From Drechmeria coniospora (lineage: Eukaryota; Ascomycota; Sordariomycetes; Hypocreales; Ophiocordycipitaceae), in assembly GCF_001625195.1 (NCBI RefSeq), contig NC_054391.1, forward strand, positions 8,818,552-8,882,551: a stretch of 64,000 nt of DNA, given 5' to 3'. The position numbers were made by a program, and so were the translations under genes. The notes below the pieces were generated by a model. That model saw only the letters and a program-made list of their open reading frames with translations, made no database searches and had not been told where the DNA came from. Of this stretch, positions 53,607-64,000 are shown piece after piece. Numbering within the stretch: the first letter of the stretch is position 1; each line of letters begins with the position of its first letter.

Positions 53607-54809
53607 CCAACGGCGGCCACCCCTTTTTTTCTCTTACCCAGGCTTGAAATTTCGTATAGTTTGCGCCTTCTTTTGATCACTTTCAGGCAATACGCATGAT
53701 TCGAGATCATGTCCGGTGTTGCTTTTCATTGCCCGCTCTCGCGTCAGTCGCTTCCGTCCCGACTCGATGGGAACCGACGCGCCCTACCCCGTTTCCTCCC
53801 TGCTCAAGCAGTTTCGCCCATTTTTGATTCACGCACAAAAGACTCGAAAAAAGACTTGAAAAAAGACTCGAAAAAAGACTCGAAAGAAATTGAAATGACA
53901 AACGAGAAACTGGACGCGAGAAGTGCCGATCACTCCGACAAGACGACTGCAGACGACTGATGAGGACGGCACCACCGCATTCGTCCATGTTCGCTTCTTT
54001 GCCCGACTACTTCACCACCAGTCGCGGCCTTGACTTTGGTTCATCACACGGCGGGCCGGGTCGGTAGAGTCGAAGCCTGCCTTCTTGTTGTCCCGTTTTT
54101 TTATCTTTCGACTTGACCCGTGGCTCCTTGGAGGAGCGGACCATGGGTGGTAGTCGCTGCCGCGCAGACACATGGACAGCCGGAATCGAATCGGTGGGGA
54201 AGGATTGGAATGACTGTTGTACATTACAGCTTCATAACTATTAGCTCCCAGCCGAATGTCATCGCTTGCCATGAGACCCCATGACTGTGCAACGGGGCCA
54301 TGATGCACGCTCATGCGGCATCTGCTTGTGAAAGCATGCACGAGATGGCTTGGGTGTCGATGACTTCAACCCGTCGCAGGCAATGGCCCGTCCTTGGCAA
54401 AGGTGCATCCATCTCGAAGTCTGGGCAGACAGACATGGGCATGGAACCGGAAATACAATGAGGATATCTAGTCGGAACTTCAATTGCTAGTCCTGGCGTG
54501 GCATGTACGTTCAATCATTGCGATCCTTCCCACGAGACCTGTCAGTCCGGAAAGCACCGCACCCAAGATTGTTCGCGTTGATTCTTCTCCATCCTGAGTC
54601 CTTGTCTGAGCCGGCAGTCGTGGGCGCTGCGCAAGGCGCGCCTCGGACGGCGAATTAGCAAGAACGTGGACGTGGAATTTGCGTTGTTCAATAATAATGA
54701 AGAAGAAGAAGGAAAAGGAAAGGAACGTCGTGAAATTTCGGTTTTGGCATTTTGGGAAGTGGAGCAGCGTGGGTCGAATGTGTTGGTGCCTGAGGATACG
54801 ACATGGGTA
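53607..54809. other. Intergenic, 12-bp repeat, no gene seen
   Basis: Contains four units of GACTCGAAAAAA (53841-53888; one GACTTGAAAAAA, the last GACTCGAAAGAA). A small open frame across it is low complexity. No other feature. Confidence 0.6.
53841..53888. repeat. 12-bp tandem repeat GACTCGAAAAAA, four units
   Basis: Four head-to-tail 12-bp units with two variants, about 240 bp downstream of the pheromone stop codon. Confidence 0.9.
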
Positions 54810-55430
54810 GCGTACGGAGAACGGAGAATACGTAGGTACTGTACGTACAGTACTTAACGGAGTACTTCGTACGGAGTACATGTGCTAAGTAATAATTCCT
54901 TGGGTGTACTCCGTACTTACGGTACTTGCTGCAGCTGTACTTTGTACACCAATAACCTGCCCCAACCACCAGGTCCACAGGTCCTAGTACTTAGCTTCGA
55001 CTGTATGTACTGTAAATACTGACATGTGGGAAGTCCATGTGCATGTAAGTACAACTGATAATACAGTCTGCAGTACTCCGTACTACTGTATGTACTCCGT
55101 ACTGTGGGTGTAAGTAATTAGTTGTACTGTAAGTACGGTGGGTGCCCATATAAGTACTGTGCAGTACTCCGTTAGTACAGAGTGAATGTACTGAGTACAG
55201 TAATAATTATTACTGTAATACTCACTCCGTACAGACCAAACCAATCGCCGCAAGTACTTGCTTAGTTGTATTTATGTATGCAGTTATTCGTTCTTGTACA
55301 CCGACAACTCGCAAATGTCGGAGTACAGATGTTACTGGACTTCATGCACGTTCTGGAACAACATCATCTTTTTCGACTGCCTGCATATGCCGAGTAATGT
55401 ACGCACAATGTAGGTCCATGTACTCAACCT
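54810..55430. repeat. GTAC/CGGAGTAC-rich island E
   Basis: Starts abruptly around 54815 with TACGGAGAACGGAGAATACG and continues with ACGGAGTACTTCGTACGGAG-like palindromes, TACTCCGTAC and AAGTACTGTGCAGTACTCC words. Non-coding. Confidence 0.85.
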
Positions 55431-55921
55431 CGCGCACTTGATGGGCGAAAATATTGAGAAATGTTCGACCTCCAACCTCGGCCGCCGTCGTCGAATGGAT
55501 CATCTCCAGTACATGCATCGTTCAACCTGTCCTTGACGGCATCGCAGGATGGGGTTTCCACTTTGGAAGGGTATTTCGGCTTTGCCACGCTGATTCTCGT
55601 CGGCAGTTGTCGCTCGCTGCCTGCCCCTGCATGTGGTACAAGCGGCTAGAGCCTCGAAAATCGCTGATCGTTGCACAACTCGGACGGCGACATGTATCCC
55701 CTGCAAACCGCCGTTGGGGTTGTCGGCTCATGCATGTGCCGTCAGACAAACATGGTTCGGGCGACAGCAAACAAAACAGACTCCGGGGGGTACCCGTCCG
55801 TCAAGCACCCGGGGACCTCGCTCCTCGCCATCACTCATTCCATCGACAGCCTTGGACGAGGCGATTGGAGCATAAAGCACGACGAGACGGTTGCATTTCG
55901 TCGTGGACGACATAGCTTGCC
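55431..55921. other. 5' flank of the F-box-like gene
   Basis: No TATA box and no separate gene seen in the 490 bp between island E and the next start codon. Confidence 0.45.
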
Positions 55922-57269
55922 ATGATGCCCACAGCGGGTTCGCGCTTCGCCGCCCGCTACCCGAAGCTAAAGGCCGTCGTTGGGCTGCCATGGGTCACGC
56001 TGCGGTGGGTTTGCTGGAGGATCATGCGTGGTAGGGTTGACACGTCTCTGCGAAAGCTGCCGGCCCAGCGACAACGTCCGTTGACGCCGACGCCGTCGTC
56101 GACGATGGACATGAAAGATCCCGGCACCGTGGTGGCCAAGAGTGCTTTCTTCCAGAGGCTCCCGGTCGAGATTCGACGGAGGATCCTGATTGAAGCGTTT
56201 GGTGGGCGGACCGTTCACATGGACCTCATCTACGACCACGAGCCTCGAACGCCGCGTCGTTGCAGGTGTCCCGCTCCGGATGAGGCCAGTCCTTGGAAAG
56301 GGTACCGACACGGCGGCTTCAGCAGGGTAGACGTTCAGTACTGGCAGCCAAAACGATGGATGTGGCGTTCCTCCGTCTGCCATCGAAACCCTCCCGAGCC
56401 GAACGACACGGCGTACCTGCCCCAGCCGCCCGAGGACCTGTGCCGTTTCGGGGGCGAAGATGGCGAGGTGTGCGGTCTCTGGCCGGGTCATGCGCCGGGA
56501 AAATGCGGCATCGGTGCCATGGGATGGCTGTTGACTTGCCGACAAGCGTAAGTGTCGTGTGTCGTGTGCATCGGAGACGAGACCTTGGAGCTCGCGAGCA
56601 TCTCGCGGGTACCGTTCGACGGCTGACATGGCATCACGCTCCAGCTACGTCGAGGGCATCGAGGTGCTCTACGCGACAAACACGATTCACTGCGCGAGCC
56701 AGGAGCTGCTCCTCCGGCTCGACAAGTTCCTTCTGCCGCAGAGACGATGGAGCATGGCCTCGGTAGAGCTCATATGGGAGTTTGCCGAACCGAGGCTGCA
56801 AGACACCATCCTCGACCACGCCAACTACACCTACTTTCTGCGGACGGTGCCGACGGTGCTTCCGCGGGTCCGGTCCTTTTATCTCTCCGTGCAGTGGCCA
56901 AAATACTTCCCCGAGCATGTAGGGATCCCGGATCCGGGCGAGGAAGAGTTCCAGACGGACGAGACGTTGATCATGGAGCCTCTCGATCATCTGGTCCGTC
57001 GACTGGGCCCGCACGTACGCGAGTGCGCCGTGGCCATACCGAGCACCCTCTACGGGCCCCGTCGACGCAGGGCTGTCGCGGCCGGAGGAGTCGTCGAGTA
57101 CGCATGCTACGAAGGGATCGAACGGCTCTGGCGACCGCTGAGAGGATCGCCCCATCGCGACGGATACTGGTTGCGGCACGGCCACAAGAACATTCGGGTG
57201 CCCGACGTGGACGAGCTCTCGGGCATCACCATGGAGGACCTTGTCTTGTACAGCAAAGAATTGTGGTGA
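55922..57269 (+). CDS. F-box-like / DUF7730-type protein
   Basis: Two exons, 55922-56547 and 56645-57269, with a 97-nt GT-AG intron (GTAAGT donor) give 416 aa; the start is the first ATG, but an in-frame ATG at codon 61 (MDMKDPG) may be the true one. The conserved segment begins FFQRLPVEIRRRILIEAFGG (residues about 74-95), like an F-box start, followed by RTVHMDLIYDH and WLLTCRQAYVEGIEVLYATN across the splice junction, a pattern of the large fungal DUF7730 family. The rest (NYTYFLRTVPTVLPRVRSFY, LIMEPLDHLVRRLG) has no known motif. Members are numerous in filamentous ascomycetes; function is unknown, and substrate recruitment to SCF ligases is only an inference. Confidence 0.78.
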
Positions 57270-57854
57270 CGGACGAAGAGTTTATTGTACCATTCAATGA
57301 CAAAAGAGATGCTTGGTGCCTGCCTGGCTCTGGAAACGGCTGATGGTTTGTTCGCATAAAGGCGGGGGACGAAGAGGGCGAGGGAGGGGGAGGGTCGCAT
57401 TTTGCTGGCATTGAGGCAATTGAGTTCGGCCTGGACGATGCCAATGCGGCCAACGACGAACCCCGCCGCGCTTTTCCAGCTAGTGTCCATGACGCAACCT
57501 CGAGGAGCCATCATTCCATCCATCACCAGAGCACCGCCTCGCCTTGATTACTCGGTTCCATCTGGTCCGTTTTCAAATCAGCTCGAACCTGAAGCTGTGC
57601 CAAACACAAGAGAAACGGCAGGATCCTTGCAGTCAAGTATTCGGCGAGACGTGGCTGTGCTGCATCGTCATATCATTGTCGTCGTCATCATCTCACACCG
57701 CTCCCCTCGTTACGGCACGGGCAAGGATTTCCCAACTTGTGCGTCCATGTGCTGGTAGAAAACACACGACGCATTCCTCACATCAGCAGCTGTCGACGCC
57801 GCCGCCGCATCTCGCCGGCCTTCCTCTTCGTTCGAAAGCGGACACGTTGGCATC
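57270..57854. promoter_or_regulatory. 5' flank of the phospholipase C gene
   Basis: 585 bp, no TATA box evident, no gene seen. Confidence 0.45.
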
Positions 57855-59657
57855 ATGTCGGACCACCACCTCAGCTCGCGGCTCGCAAATCTCAACCCCT
57901 TCACCAAGGGCGGAGGTGGAGGTGGAGGCGATGACGATGACGACCAGGGCGATCGAATCGACAACGAAAGCATCGGCGGAGCCGGCCGCCACCACGCACG
58001 CAGGACGGAGGAGGCCAAGGTTGAGCTCAGGGTCAGCCATGCACTGCGTTCGTTCCTCCTCAAGGAGCGCCTGCTCTCCGAATCGGAGGCGGCCGAGGAG
58101 CACAGCGAGGCCCTGCAGCGTCTGCTGAGCCGCACGTCGTTTGACGCCCCGGGTGCGCTGCTGGATCGCTCTCATCCGCTGCCGGAATATTTCATCAGCT
58201 CGAGCCACAACACGTACCTCATGGCCCACCAGCTGTACGGCTCCTCGTCGGCCACGGCGTACGAGACGGCCATCAACACGGGCTCCCGCTGCGTCGAGAT
58301 CGACGCCTGGGACAACGGCGCCGACGAGGACGAGCCGAAAGTCACGCACGGCTTCACCCTCGTCTCTCACATCCCCTTCCGAGTCGTGTGCGAGACGATC
58401 CGCAACGTCCTCGACCGGGAGCTCGCCGTCGCCGAGGAGGACGGCATGCCGCCGGTGTCGCCCATCCTGCTCTCGCTCGAGAACCACTGCGGCGAGCACG
58501 GCCAGCGTCGGCTCGCGAGCATCATGAGGGAGGTCTTTGGCGAGCGTCTGCTCAGCGAGTCGGTTCGCGAGGCCGGCCACCGCGAGCAGGAGAGCGCCGG
58601 CGATCACGGCGAACACGTCACGCTCGCCGACTTGGGGCCTCGCGTAGCCGTCATCGTCGAGTACCACATCCCGGGCGAGGCCGACGAAAGCGACAGCTCG
58701 TCGAGCGACGAGGCCGAAGCGGAGGCCGACAAGGGCAAGGACAAGGATGACGACAAGGAGCAGGCGGCGCGCAAGGAGTACCGGGACAACAAGAAGGAGA
58801 AGGCGGCGGTGTCGAGCGTCATCGTCCCCGAGCTCGCCGAGCTGGGCGTCTACGCGCAGTCGGTCAAGCCGAGCGACAACTCGTGGTACGATCCCGGCGC
58901 GCTCGTCAACGGGCCTCACCACCACCTCATCAACGTGTCCGAGTCGGGCCTCTCGAAGCACCTGCCGGCAAGCGCGAGCCCCATCGCGAAGCACAACGCC
59001 CACCACCTGATGCGCGTGTATCCGAAGGGGACGCGCATCGGATCGTCGAACCTCAAGCCCGTCGCCTTCTGGGGCATCGGCGCCCAGATCTGCGCGCTCA
59101 ACTGGCAGTCGTTCGGGACGAGCAACCAGCTCAACGACGCCCTCTTCTGCGGATCCGAGGGCTTCGTCCTCAAGCCTGCCGCCCTGCGCGCCGGCGGCGA
59201 CGGCAATCTCGGCACGGGCCGCAAGAAGAGGCTGCGCCTGCACGTCGCCGGCGCGACCGACATACCGCTGCACGAGGACCGCGGCTCCGATTCGATCAAG
59301 CCGTACCTCACCTGCAACCTGTACAGCCCGTGCGCCATGGACGGCGAGACGAACAAGCGCAAGACGGCGGCGTACAAGCACCACAAGCTCAGCATGCTGC
59401 ACCGGGGCGAGAATCCGCCGGCGACGGATCCCATCTGGGACGAGACGCTCGAGTGGGTCTACGAGGACAACGAGCTTGTCTTCCTGCGCATGCTCGTCAA
59501 GAGCGATGACGCCTGGGCCCGGAACCCCAAGTTTGCCGTCGCCGCCGTGCGCCTATCGTACGTCGTGCCGGGCTGGAGCTTCATCAGCATGCTGGATATG
59601 AAGGGGGGGGAGACGAAGTGCACCCTTCTCGTCAAGTTTGAGGTGACGGACGCCTAG
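57855..59657 (+). CDS. Phosphoinositide-specific phospholipase C
   Basis: 600 aa in one exon. An N-terminal Gly/Asp-rich linker (residues 18-36) and a short helical region precede the catalytic X box (about 105-250): YFISSSHNTYL with His118, CVEIDAWD with Glu148 and Asp150, THGFTL with His165, and SLENHCGEHGQ. A highly charged insert (about 275-315: DESDSSSSDEAEAEADK...) separates X from the Y box (about 320-450: ELAELGVYAQ, SFGTSNQLNDALFCGSEGFV). A C2 domain ends the protein (about 455-600: LRLHVAGATDIP, SIKPYLTCNLYSP, DPIWDETLEWVYED, VPGWSFISMLD). It lacks the PH and EF-hand parts of PLC-delta, as usual for short fungal PLCs. Cleaves PIP2 to IP3 and DAG in Ca2+-dependent signalling. Confidence 0.94.
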   Translation: MSDHHLSSRLANLNPFTKGGGGGGGDDDDDQGDRIDNESIGGAGRHHARRTEEAKVELRVSHALRSFLLKERLLSESEAAEEHSEALQRLLSRTSFDAPGALLDRSHPLPEYFISSSHNTYLMAHQLYGSSSATAYETAINTGSRCVEIDAWDNGADEDEPKVTHGFTLVSHIPFRVVCETIRNVLDRELAVAEEDGMPPVSPILLSLENHCGEHGQRRLASIMREVFGERLLSESVREAGHREQESAGDHGEHVTLADLGPRVAVIVEYHIPGEADESDSSSSDEAEAEADKGKDKDDDKEQAARKEYRDNKKEKAAVSSVIVPELAELGVYAQSVKPSDNSWYDPGALVNGPHHHLINVSESGLSKHLPASASPIAKHNAHHLMRVYPKGTRIGSSNLKPVAFWGIGAQICALNWQSFGTSNQLNDALFCGSEGFVLKPAALRAGGDGNLGTGRKKRLRLHVAGATDIPLHEDRGSDSIKPYLTCNLYSPCAMDGETNKRKTAAYKHHKLSMLHRGENPPATDPIWDETLEWVYEDNELVFLRMLVKSDDAWARNPKFAVAAVRLSYVVPGWSFISMLDMKGGETKCTLLVKFEVTDA

Positions 59658-60627
59658 CCTCACGCGCAGCCTCGGATTTTGCCGTCTCCGTTTTGACCGA
59701 CCGGTCACAGCGGCTGTTTACTTTGCTCCACGTTTGATGATGATTTATTTCCTATTCTAGCAATTTACCCCCATCTCTGGGCCGTTTCTCGGCGCTCCCT
59801 GTTTCTTGCTCGATGCATGGAAGGGAAATGATGAGTCGAATCAACACGCAGCACTACGTGATTGAGGTGGTATGTTGACGAGTCGGACGATCTGACGTCT
59901 ATTGCTTGATCTTCGTCCATGACGCCGCTCTCGGTACCGTAGCCGATCGACAGCCTGTCCTCATTCCTCTCGCACGCGTCACTTGGCCCGTCCCACGTGT
60001 GCGGGCACAAAGCCATCCGCCGCGACATGAACAGGATGACGACGTTTCAACGACGTCAGAATGTCTGACCCGACCCTACTCCAACCCAACGGTGGCATGA
60101 CTCTGCTCTGGTCCCTCCGCGTCAGGGTTTTCGAAGAGGTTGATTCACACAGTTGCGGAATAGGGCCAGATTCGAATAACTGCCCTTGTCAAAGTGAGAA
60201 CTTGGGCAATGACGAAATAAATCAGTCGTGGGTGGGAGGGTGCGATGAGGTGATGATGAAGCCGGCCACCATGGCGAGAATATTATTGAGAGAACTTTGG
60301 CAAGGTCGAAAAGGCAATGCACTGGCTTCGTTCTGGCCATGGAGCTAGAGCAGTTTGGGCGCTCAAACGAGGGCTAGCAGAGTAAAGCTTAAATCATTCC
60401 AGTGACCATGTCGTCATCATGGGAACCAACTTTGAACCAACGAACCCCCCGTGCTGCCTTGTTCATACATGCTCTGCATGCTGCAGGCACACCCTCCAAC
60501 CTAAAAACCGGCGACAACGATTTCGTGGTTGATCGACATCGCGGCTGACATCCGCCTCGATCATCTCCATCCTCCTCCGCATCGTCATCGTCATCACCAT
60601 CGTCGTCATCGAACATTCGGCGAGTAG
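59658..60627. other. Intergenic, no gene seen
   Basis: 970 bp between the PLC and PEBP genes. ATCATC/GATGATG-type trinucleotide stretches near 60580-60615 lie just upstream of the PEBP start. Confidence 0.5.
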
Positions 60628-61375
60628 ATGGCACCCGTGGCCGCGGCGGCCGGCCACCTCGCAGGGGTGACCGCCTCGCTCGAGATTGGCAATCTCGTCC
60701 CCGGCAGCGCCTCGTCCCTCGTCCCCCCCGGCTTCAAGCCGACGACGTACCTCTGCGTCGAGTACAAGGGAATGGCCGTCGAGCTGGGCAATCTCTTCCG
60801 CGCGAGGGACTGCAAGCTCGCGCCGACGATCCGTTTCGCGCCCGAGGCATGTTCACAAGTCCGTCCACGCTCGAGGCCGGCACTGGCTGACGATGGATGA
60901 CGGGTGCAAATGGCAGAAGGGGGCATCGGCCAAGACCTACTACACGCTCATGCTCGTCGACCCCGAGTCGCCGACGCCGGGGCGCTTCTGCCGGCACTGG
61001 GTCTTGCCCGGCCTGCAGCCGATCGATGACATCGACGGCACCGTAACGCAGACGAGGCCGGCGTCGACAGAGTATCTCGGTCCCAGGAACGAGTGCGTTG
61101 CCCATTCCTATCGCCCGCACCCAACTTGCCTACCCGGCTGCCGTCGAGGTCATGCTGGTCGCTTGTGACGAGACGAACCGGGCTGATGTGAAAATGCCGA
61201 AACCAGGTCACAGCCCCATCGCTATCTCTTCCTGCTCTTCCGCGAGCCGGAAGACCTGTCGCTCGGCCACGACGACGCTTCGGACACGCGACAATTCGAC
61301 GCGGCCGGCTTCATTGCCAAGCACGGCCTCGAGCTCATCGGGGTGAACTGGATGCTCGGCCTTGGCGACGGATGA
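60628..61375 (+). CDS. Phosphatidylethanolamine-binding protein (PEBP family)
   Basis: Three exons inferred from phase and homology: 60628-60858, 60917-61092 and 61207-61375 (introns 58 and 114 nt), 191 aa. PEBP landmarks: VTASLEIGNLVPG start, LCVEYKGMAVELGN, APTIRF, YYTLMLVDPESPTPGRFCRHWVLPGLQP (the DPxxP and HW ligand-pocket motifs), then ESQPHRYLFLLFREPEDLSL (usual GPHRY) and the C-terminal FIAKHGLELIGVNWMLGLGDG. The family includes yeast Tfs1, an inhibitor of carboxypeptidase Y and of Ras-GAP. No signal peptide, so cytosolic. The intron 1 boundary (GTCCGT donor) is the weakest part of the model. Confidence 0.88.
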
Positions 61376-62985
61376 CATGCAGATGGCATGCGGATGACAT
61401 GGTGGAATGTGCCTCTTCTCGCTTGCATAGGGCACACGGTTGATCGTCGGAGCGAGCCGGTGCCAGGATGATCTGGTGCAGCCAATCTCCCGCCACACAA
61501 GAGACGAGCGACGCCCATTGCCACGGGCGGCACGAGGCGACAATGAGACCCCTGAAATGCCCATCATCATTGTTCACATCGTCATGACGTGATGCTTGAA
61601 GCACTGCAGCAGACGCTTGGCATGCGCCATTACGCATCAATCCATGCGTCTGGCCATGACCATGAGTCGATCCAGCCATCTCACGTCGAGCCCGCCCTGC
61701 AGGGTGAGCATGCGTAGGACAGGAGCGTCACGAGACGGCAAGTGGCGATTGTGCAACGCTCACGCTCGTTGGTCCGCAAGCCATGCCGTCGATGGAAGTC
61801 GATGGATCCGCGCGTCGACAGATGGTGGTGGGAAACCAGCCGCTGCCGAGACGAGGACAGGAGTTTTCCTGTGATACAACGACGGCAAGAGTACTCGAAC
61901 TCGTGTGTGCGCAGGGCGAAACATGGCATGCGGCGACACCACCGCCCGAGGATGCAGGGTGCACGATGGGCTCCCAGCTATCATCCGCACCGTGTACTTC
62001 GTGTACTCTGTGTACGGTGTGTTCCGGGCCAGGAGGTGCCGTCTCGTCAAGCCGTCCGGCGATCTGCACGCACGTGGCCGCTCATAGGCTGGTTGTTGCA
62101 GGGCGTCAAGAAATTGGGGATCAAGTTTGATCGGCAGGCTGCTAGGGCTCCATCCGGGCCTCGAGACACGACCATGTTGGCGAAGACGGCAATTCGAGCG
62201 TCATTCTTTGGCCGTGCACAGGTACCGACTGAACGTCATCGACCAAGCATGCACGGTAATACAGCGTACGCATGCAGTAGCGTCCACACATGCCGACGTC
62301 GCCTGACGGATTCGAATTTGCCAGGGCCAGTGCTTGGCAGCACCCGTTCGGCCGAGAGCCGGCGGAACAGAGGGTTGATGGCCCGTTTCGACCTCGGTTT
62401 CTGATCCATGACATCAGACAGCATCAAGCGGCACCAAGGTGGCTCCGTCTCAGCAATGCCGTCTCTGCTCCATCGGTGTGCCGTCGTATCTGTCCGTCGT
62501 CCGTAGTCGGTGGGGGTAGAGGAGGCCAACGAAGTGGGCGAATCGAAAGAGGTCAAAAGCAACGACATATGACCCACGCGTTGGGTGGACTGCGGCATGC
62601 CTACTCCGTAGTCCCTTTCGAGCACCCGAGGGAAGCGGAAAGGGCGCGCGGTGGAGAAAGATCAGAGCCGGATCGGGCGTCTGCGTGTTCCCTCGCCGTC
62701 GGTGCAGATGCACCGATGCGTGGTCGGACATCAGGCGGCCACGCAATGAGCGAAGGCGTCGTCCGTTGAAGGGACGGGAGGCTCCTTTTGCACGGCATTT
62801 CGGGACACGCGAGAAGCGGCCCCCTCGGTTGCCGCGGAGGAGGAGAGCAGGCGAGGACGACGGAATGAGCAGCGTTGCCGTTGGTGGCAAGGCTGGATGA
62901 AAGGATGAAAGGGCATAGTTGCGGTATTACTTGCTGCACCGTAAGAGTAGGGGCTCGAAATTAGTCGGCACGAAGACAGGTTAGC
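61376..62985. other. Intergenic, no gene seen
   Basis: 1.6 kb with several overlapping open frames on both strands, none with a domain or a consistent coding signature. Confidence 0.45.
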
Positions 62986-64000
62986 ATCGGTGCAATGTAC
63001 AGTACTTCGGTGCAGGTGTAAGTATTGCTCCGTATTCCGTACTTGTACATCTGCAGCTCTGCAGATGGGTAGGCACTGACCTGCCTGCCTGCCAAGGGGT
63101 TGTTCTGCACCGTGCCACCGACGCAAGTACAGCTCAGGTACAACAACACATGCGATTGCATCGTATCCCCGGTCGAGATCCGACAATGAAGTGCCAGGTC
63201 CAGGTACCGGTAAGCAAAAACTTGCAGCAGGAGGCCAGGATCAGGTTGATGCTGTTCTTCGGTGCAGTTGTAGGTGCAAGTAAGTAGGTGTACGGGAGTC
63301 CTGCACTCGACGCTCCGTCCGAGCAAGCAACAGCACTCCCAATGGCGGTCAGTTTCCGCACGGAGTACGGAGTAACACTGCGCGGAGTGTTCCTCCGTAC
63401 CTGCTCCCACGACACCGCGCAACACCACGGCGGTACAAGTACATGCCAGATCGGTACAGATAGTCTTAGCTGGTCGCACACCAACAGTACTTGCTTGGGG
63501 CAGCACGAGCGCACAAAGTTGCAAGTACACGCACGTACGGACTGTTACTCTGTACTTGCTCCTAGAAGTACTCGGCACACCCAACCAAGTACATTCTGCC
63601 AAGGGACAATGGCGTCACCGTCGCTTATCTTGCCGAATTACGGTGCCCGCAGAACTCAAGTAACGGTACATGTACTTGGGTGTACCAAGTATGTGCGCTC
63701 CGCAAGTACTTGAAACCTGTTCATCAACATACAAGCACAGTACTTGCATGTACTGTGCCATTTGGTAAATATTCAATGTGGGCCAGCCATCAGCAGCTCA
63801 GAGTACTGTAAGTGTACTCCTGATACTGCAATGCTGCAATACTGCGAGCACATGCACTGTGAAACTACTTGCATTCACAAGTGGTGCTTCGGGCGTAACT
63901 ATGATGCTGATACTGCGGAGCAAGTACGGAGCACAAAATTCTGTACGGAGTACGTATTACATATTAGTACTTACTTCAGGAGTAGTCCAGTGTGTGTCGG
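62986..64000. repeat. GTAC/CGGAGTAC-rich island F (reaches the window edge)
   Basis: AAGTAC, GTACTTGCA, CACGGAGTACGGAGTAACAC-like and GTACGGAGTAC words on both strands continue to the last base. No gene is seen. Confidence 0.85.

Noticed and set aside
57783..59402. 539-aa antisense frame over the phospholipase C gene
   Set aside because: Shadow of the PLC coding strand; Val/Arg/Ala/Leu-rich without a domain.

Overview
The window is nuclear DNA of a filamentous ascomycete, most likely a hypocrealean Sordariomycete. The evidence is short 50-115 nt introns with CTGAC/CTAAC-type branch sites, GC-rich coding DNA, a class II hydrophobin, an HsbA-type surface protein, a HET-domain gene and an alpha-factor-type pheromone precursor whose decapeptide has the spacing of Fusarium-type pheromones. 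Genus and species cannot be read from the sequence alone. About 21 protein-coding genes can be supported. No tRNA, rRNA, CRISPR array or intact transposon was found.

Layout. 1-9 kb: the 5' part of an ACC-synthase-like aminotransferase (runs off the left edge), cytosolic lysyl-tRNA synthetase (8 exons), BUD23 rRNA methyltransferase, an SVP26/TEX261 ER-Golgi protein and a small probable mitochondrial protein. 10-20 kb: a small protein with a possible permuted papain-like fold, a HET-domain protein with a C-terminal tandem repeat, a secreted amidase, a 2 kb GTAC-rich repeat island, and a secreted aspzincin-like metalloprotease with a heptapeptide-repeat tail. 20-24 kb: no gene, only repeat islands and two 20-bp minisatellites. 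24-38 kb: a dynamin/Mx-like GTPase followed by a relic of a dynamin P-loop region, a FAR1-type DNA-binding protein, the ribosome-assembly factor RSA4/NLE1, a TPS3/TSL1-type trehalose synthase subunit, a branched-chain aminotransferase and an HsbA-like secreted protein. 38-53 kb: gene-poor, with only a secreted cysteine-containing protein, a hydrophobin and a degenerate ~94-bp satellite. 53-61 kb: alpha-pheromone precursor, an F-box-like/DUF7730-type protein, a phosphoinositide phospholipase C and a PEBP-family protein. 61-64 kb: no gene, ending in another GTAC-rich island.

How the parts relate. The conserved genes (translation, ribosome assembly, secretory transport, trehalose, amino-acid and lipid-signalling enzymes) are ordinary housekeeping genes and do not form an evident biosynthetic cluster. 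Between them lie lineage-specific, mostly secreted proteins (metalloprotease, amidase, HsbA-like, hydrophobin, small Cys protein, pheromone); four of these have TATA-like boxes about 95-130 bp upstream of the ATG. Most intergenic space is occupied by dense arrays of GTAC/CGGAGTAC-type words, minisatellites, poly-G/C runs and two copied fragments of nearby genes (the lysyl-tRNA synthetase 3' end near 10.6 kb and the dynamin P-loop near 26.85 kb). The most informative single locus is the pheromone precursor: four synonymously diverged but amino-acid-identical decapeptides plus a decayed fifth, with processing spacers made almost entirely of X-Ala/X-Pro dipeptides.
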